From Corynebacterium auriscanis (lineage in GTDB: Bacteria; Actinomycetota; Actinomycetes; Mycobacteriales; Mycobacteriaceae), in NCBI RefSeq assembly GCF_030408435.1, contig NZ_CP047046.1:540572-604571 (forward strand): 64,000 nucleotides of DNA. The letters run 5' to 3'. A model generated the notes under the pieces. The model did not search any database. It was not told the DNA's origin and worked only from the letters and a program-made list of their open reading frames with translations. Every line of letters starts with the position of its first letter. Position 1 is the stretch's first letter. Both the position numbers and the translations under genes were made by a program. This document shows, one piece after another, positions 60,397 through 64,000 of this stretch.

Positions 60397-61689
60397 TTAC
60401 CTCTTTTTACGGGGGTTAGTGCGTACACCGAGCAGTACATCCTCCCAGTGCGGGGTGATGGCCTTACGGCGCCGCTTTGGCCGATCGTCGTCATCGGGGT
60501 GCATGAGGAAGCCTTCCTCGGTATCGTGGCCGTCTGCATCGTCCGAATTGTCGCCACGCGGTTGCATCCGGCGTGGGCCGGGACCACCGGTGGGATCGTA
60601 ACCGTCGCGGGCTGGGCCACCATCACGATCGTTGTCATAACCACGGTCTTCGTCGTAATCACCTACGCGATCGCCGGCAGCCATATCCGGATCGTCGTTC
60701 CACCGCAGTGGGGTTACAGCCGCCACTCGCCGCGGCGCTTGGCCGTATCGTGGGTCCACCAAGTCGCCGGCGATGCTGTTAATTGGCTGGGCTAGGTTGG
60801 GCCCTGGTTGCTGTTGCTGCAACAGGAATTCCGCGACGTGAGTTGCTACCTGCCCGGCGGCCGCTTTATTCCAGCTCACCGTGATGATCCACTGTTTGGC
60901 CTCGTTGAGGTACGCGTCCCATTCACACTCGGACAGCGATTCGCCACGCGCTGCTAACGATGTTGCTAAAACCTCCCACAGCGTGTTCTTAGCAGGTCCG
61001 TCGGAGTTGACGGGGTGTGCAGAGTGGGCCAGTTCCGCGATGCGAGCGCGTTCTTGCAGGATGGGCCAAGCGTACGGTTCGATGCGGGAAGAATCTGTAT
61101 CCGCTTCCTCCGCCAGTTCCTCGATGCTGGCACCGTGGCGCACGCGATCTTGGATGGCGCGAGGGGTAATGGAAATCCTCGTGCGGTGAGGGCGTTGGGA
61201 AGTGCGGCCGAACTTGCCGAATCCAGCAACCTTTTTTGTTTCGACGCCCTCTTCATCCGCGTCCTTGCTCCTCGTTGAGGTGTCGGTGGAATTCGAATCC
61301 GACGCAGGGGCCTCGTCACTGGCACCGGAGGTGTCAGAATCAGTCGACGTGATCTCCTCCGTGGAGCTCGGGGTCGCCGTGAGCGAACCCAATGCAGCGC
61401 TGAGAGGAGAGGGGGCCGAGGGGGCGTCGTTGGAATCAGTAGAAGAAGGTTTTGCCGACGTGACAGCCGTTAGGTCCGAGGGAGCAGAGTCAACATCCGA
61501 AGAGGAATGACCGTCGAGGATTCGGCGAAGGTCGTCCGTGACCGGCAGGAAGAACTCCTGCACGTTATCGCTGGCGGTATCGCCGGAGTTATCGGACGTG
61601 GCTGGGGAGTGGGAATCCTGCTGTTCGGCGACGCGCAGAACGAGCGAAGATGCGTCACTTTCGGCGACGATCAGCTTCAGTTCTTGCAC
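60397..61689 (-). CDS. sepH: Septation protein SepH
   Basis: A 430-residue protein. N-terminal MQELKLIVAESDASSLVLR..., a long Ser/Asp/Thr linker (~65-155), a helix-turn-helix region (RDRVRHGASIEELAEEADTD type, around residues 180-215), and a conserved W-rich block (TLWEVLATSLAARGESLSECEWDAYLNEAK), then an acidic, Arg-rich tail. SepH binds FtsZ and promotes Z-ring assembly in actinobacteria. GTG start with AGGAGGT 6 nt upstream. A weak 10-bp dyad lies at 61746-61775 before it. Confidence 0.9.
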   Translation of the reverse strand: MQELKLIVAESDASSLVLRVAEQQDSHSPATSDNSGDTASDNVQEFFLPVTDDLRRILDGHSSSDVDSAPSDLTAVTSAKPSSTDSNDAPSAPSPLSAALGSLTATPSSTEEITSTDSDTSGASDEAPASDSNSTDTSTRSKDADEEGVETKKVAGFGKFGRTSQRPHRTRISITPRAIQDRVRHGASIEELAEEADTDSSRIEPYAWPILQERARIAELAHSAHPVNSDGPAKNTLWEVLATSLAARGESLSECEWDAYLNEAKQWIITVSWNKAAAGQVATHVAEFLLQQQQPGPNLAQPINSIAGDLVDPRYGQAPRRVAAVTPLRWNDDPDMAAGDRVGDYDEDRGYDNDRDGGPARDGYDPTGGPGPRRMQPRGDNSDDADGHDTEEGFLMHPDDDDRPKRRRKAITPHWEDVLLGVRTNPRKKR

Positions 61690-61824
61690 GGGTTACCTCC
61701 TAGGATGGAAAACATGTCGGGCTCAACTTTAGCTAAAGGTGAGTTGACACCGCCGGAAATTCTATCGGCGGTGTCGGTAGCGCGCAGCGGAACTGGGTGC
61801 CAGGGGGGTCAGTGGCCGGGAAGG

Positions 61825-63412
<1,588 letters not shown>

Positions 63413-64000
63413 ATGGCTACCGATAATCAGGACAAGGCCGTCCTCCACTACCCAGGTGGAGAATACGAAATGGACATCGTCCGCGCTACCGAAGGCAACG
63501 ACGGTATTGCACTGGGCAAAATGCTGGCTGAGACCGGCATGACTACCCTGGACCCGGGCTACATGAACACCGGTTCCACCGAGTCCGCCATCACCTACAT
63601 TGACGGTGCTAACGGCATCCTGCGCTACCGCGGTTACGACATCGCGGATCTGGCTAATAATTGCACCTTTAACGAAGTTTCCTACCTCCTCATCAATGGC
63701 GAGCTGCCTAGCCCAGAGGAGAAGGACGAGTTCTCCGAGCGCATTCGTCGCCACACCCTGTTGGATGAGGACTTCAAGACCTCCTTCCGCGTCTTCCCGC
63801 GCGATGCGCACCCAATGAGTGTGCTGGCTTCTTCCGTTAACATTTTGTCCACCTACTACCAAGATGACTTGGACCCACTGGACACGGAAAAGCAGAAGCT
63901 GAACACCTACCGCCTGATGGCTAAGGTTCCAATGCTGGCTGCCTACGCATACCGCGCTTCCAAGGGCAAGCCATACATGTACCCAGACAACAGCTTGAAC
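63413..64000 (+). CDS. gltA: Citrate synthase, N-terminal part (continues past window)
   Basis: 196 codons are visible and the frame is open at the window end. Starts MATDNQDKAVLHYPGGEYEMD; AAAGGGA lies 6 nt before ATG. GYMNTGSTESAITYIDGANG and ILRYRGYDIADLANN are citrate-synthase signatures. It condenses oxaloacetate and acetyl-CoA. Codon use is strongly biased, as expected of a highly expressed TCA gene. Confidence 0.96.
   Translation, partial: MATDNQDKAVLHYPGGEYEMDIVRATEGNDGIALGKMLAETGMTTLDPGYMNTGSTESAITYIDGANGILRYRGYDIADLANNCTFNEVSYLLINGELPSPEEKDEFSERIRRHTLLDEDFKTSFRVFPRDAHPMSVLASSVNILSTYYQDDLDPLDTEKQKLNTYRLMAKVPMLAAYAYRASKGKPYMYPDNSLN

Overview
The window is chromosomal DNA of a Corynebacterium-type actinobacterium. 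Supporting signs are the 16S/23S rRNA sequence, a 16S-23S spacer without tRNA genes, a mycothiol synthase gene (mshD), a RamA-like regulator of 282 residues, a 127-residue CspB-like cold-shock protein, SepH, an Rpf, and a gene order that matches (from memory) the purL-purF-purM ... mshD-pstSCAB ... dus-cat-cysE-cysK-ramA ... xpb-rpf-csp-serC-gltA backbone of corynebacteria and mycobacteria. The exact species cannot be fixed from sequence reading alone. Most of the window is conserved core genome. I did not find a convincing new defence or biosynthetic system.

Layout. 1-5.5 kb: purine synthesis (purL 3' part, purF, purM) with a thioesterase and a small SCP-fold protein. 5.6-11 kb: small conserved genes (DUF3073, YgfZ, PabC-like lyase, nitrobindin-like protein, LmeA-like lipid binder, orphan GlnR-like response regulator). 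11-18.4 kb: mshD, the phosphate ABC transporter pstSCAB, gluconokinase and phoU. 18.4-22 kb: dus, a repeat-rich divergent intergenic region, and an acetyl-CoA hydrolase/CoA-transferase. 22.1-25.7 kb: tRNA-Lys, -Glu, -Asp, then a phosphatase PhoD plus FnIII-protein gene pair bracketed by a second, identical tRNA-Asp, then tRNA-Phe. 25.8-30.3 kb: GNAT, cysE, an IS30-family element, cysK. 30.5-34.3 kb: enoyl-CoA hydratase, DUF2505, ramA, murA. 34.4-41 kb: one complete rrn operon (16S-23S-5S). 41.4-46.8 kb: ABC exporter pair, an alpha/beta-hydrolase-like protein, GntR regulator. 46.9-52.6 kb: MarR regulator, DUF3239, XPB helicase and its partner. 52.8-64 kb: rpf, csp, DUF2771, glutaminyl cyclase, DUF3027, NCS2 purine permease, SpoU methyltransferase, DUF6928-like, sepH, serC and the start of gltA.

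How genes work together. PstSCAB, PhoU and probably PhoD form a phosphate acquisition set, with two 11-bp-period direct repeats upstream of pstS that look like PHO boxes. RamA, the CoA-transferase and citrate synthase link acetate use to the TCA cycle; paired G5 boxes lie before ramA and gltA. CysK and CysE make cysteine from serine, with a McbR-box-like palindrome before cysK.

The most unusual property is the number of tandem-repeat arrays in intergenic DNA (at least nine, 15-66 bp units). Each has its own sequence, and at least three are visibly copied from the adjacent gene end or terminator (mshD stop region, hydrolase stop region, tRNA-Lys terminator).
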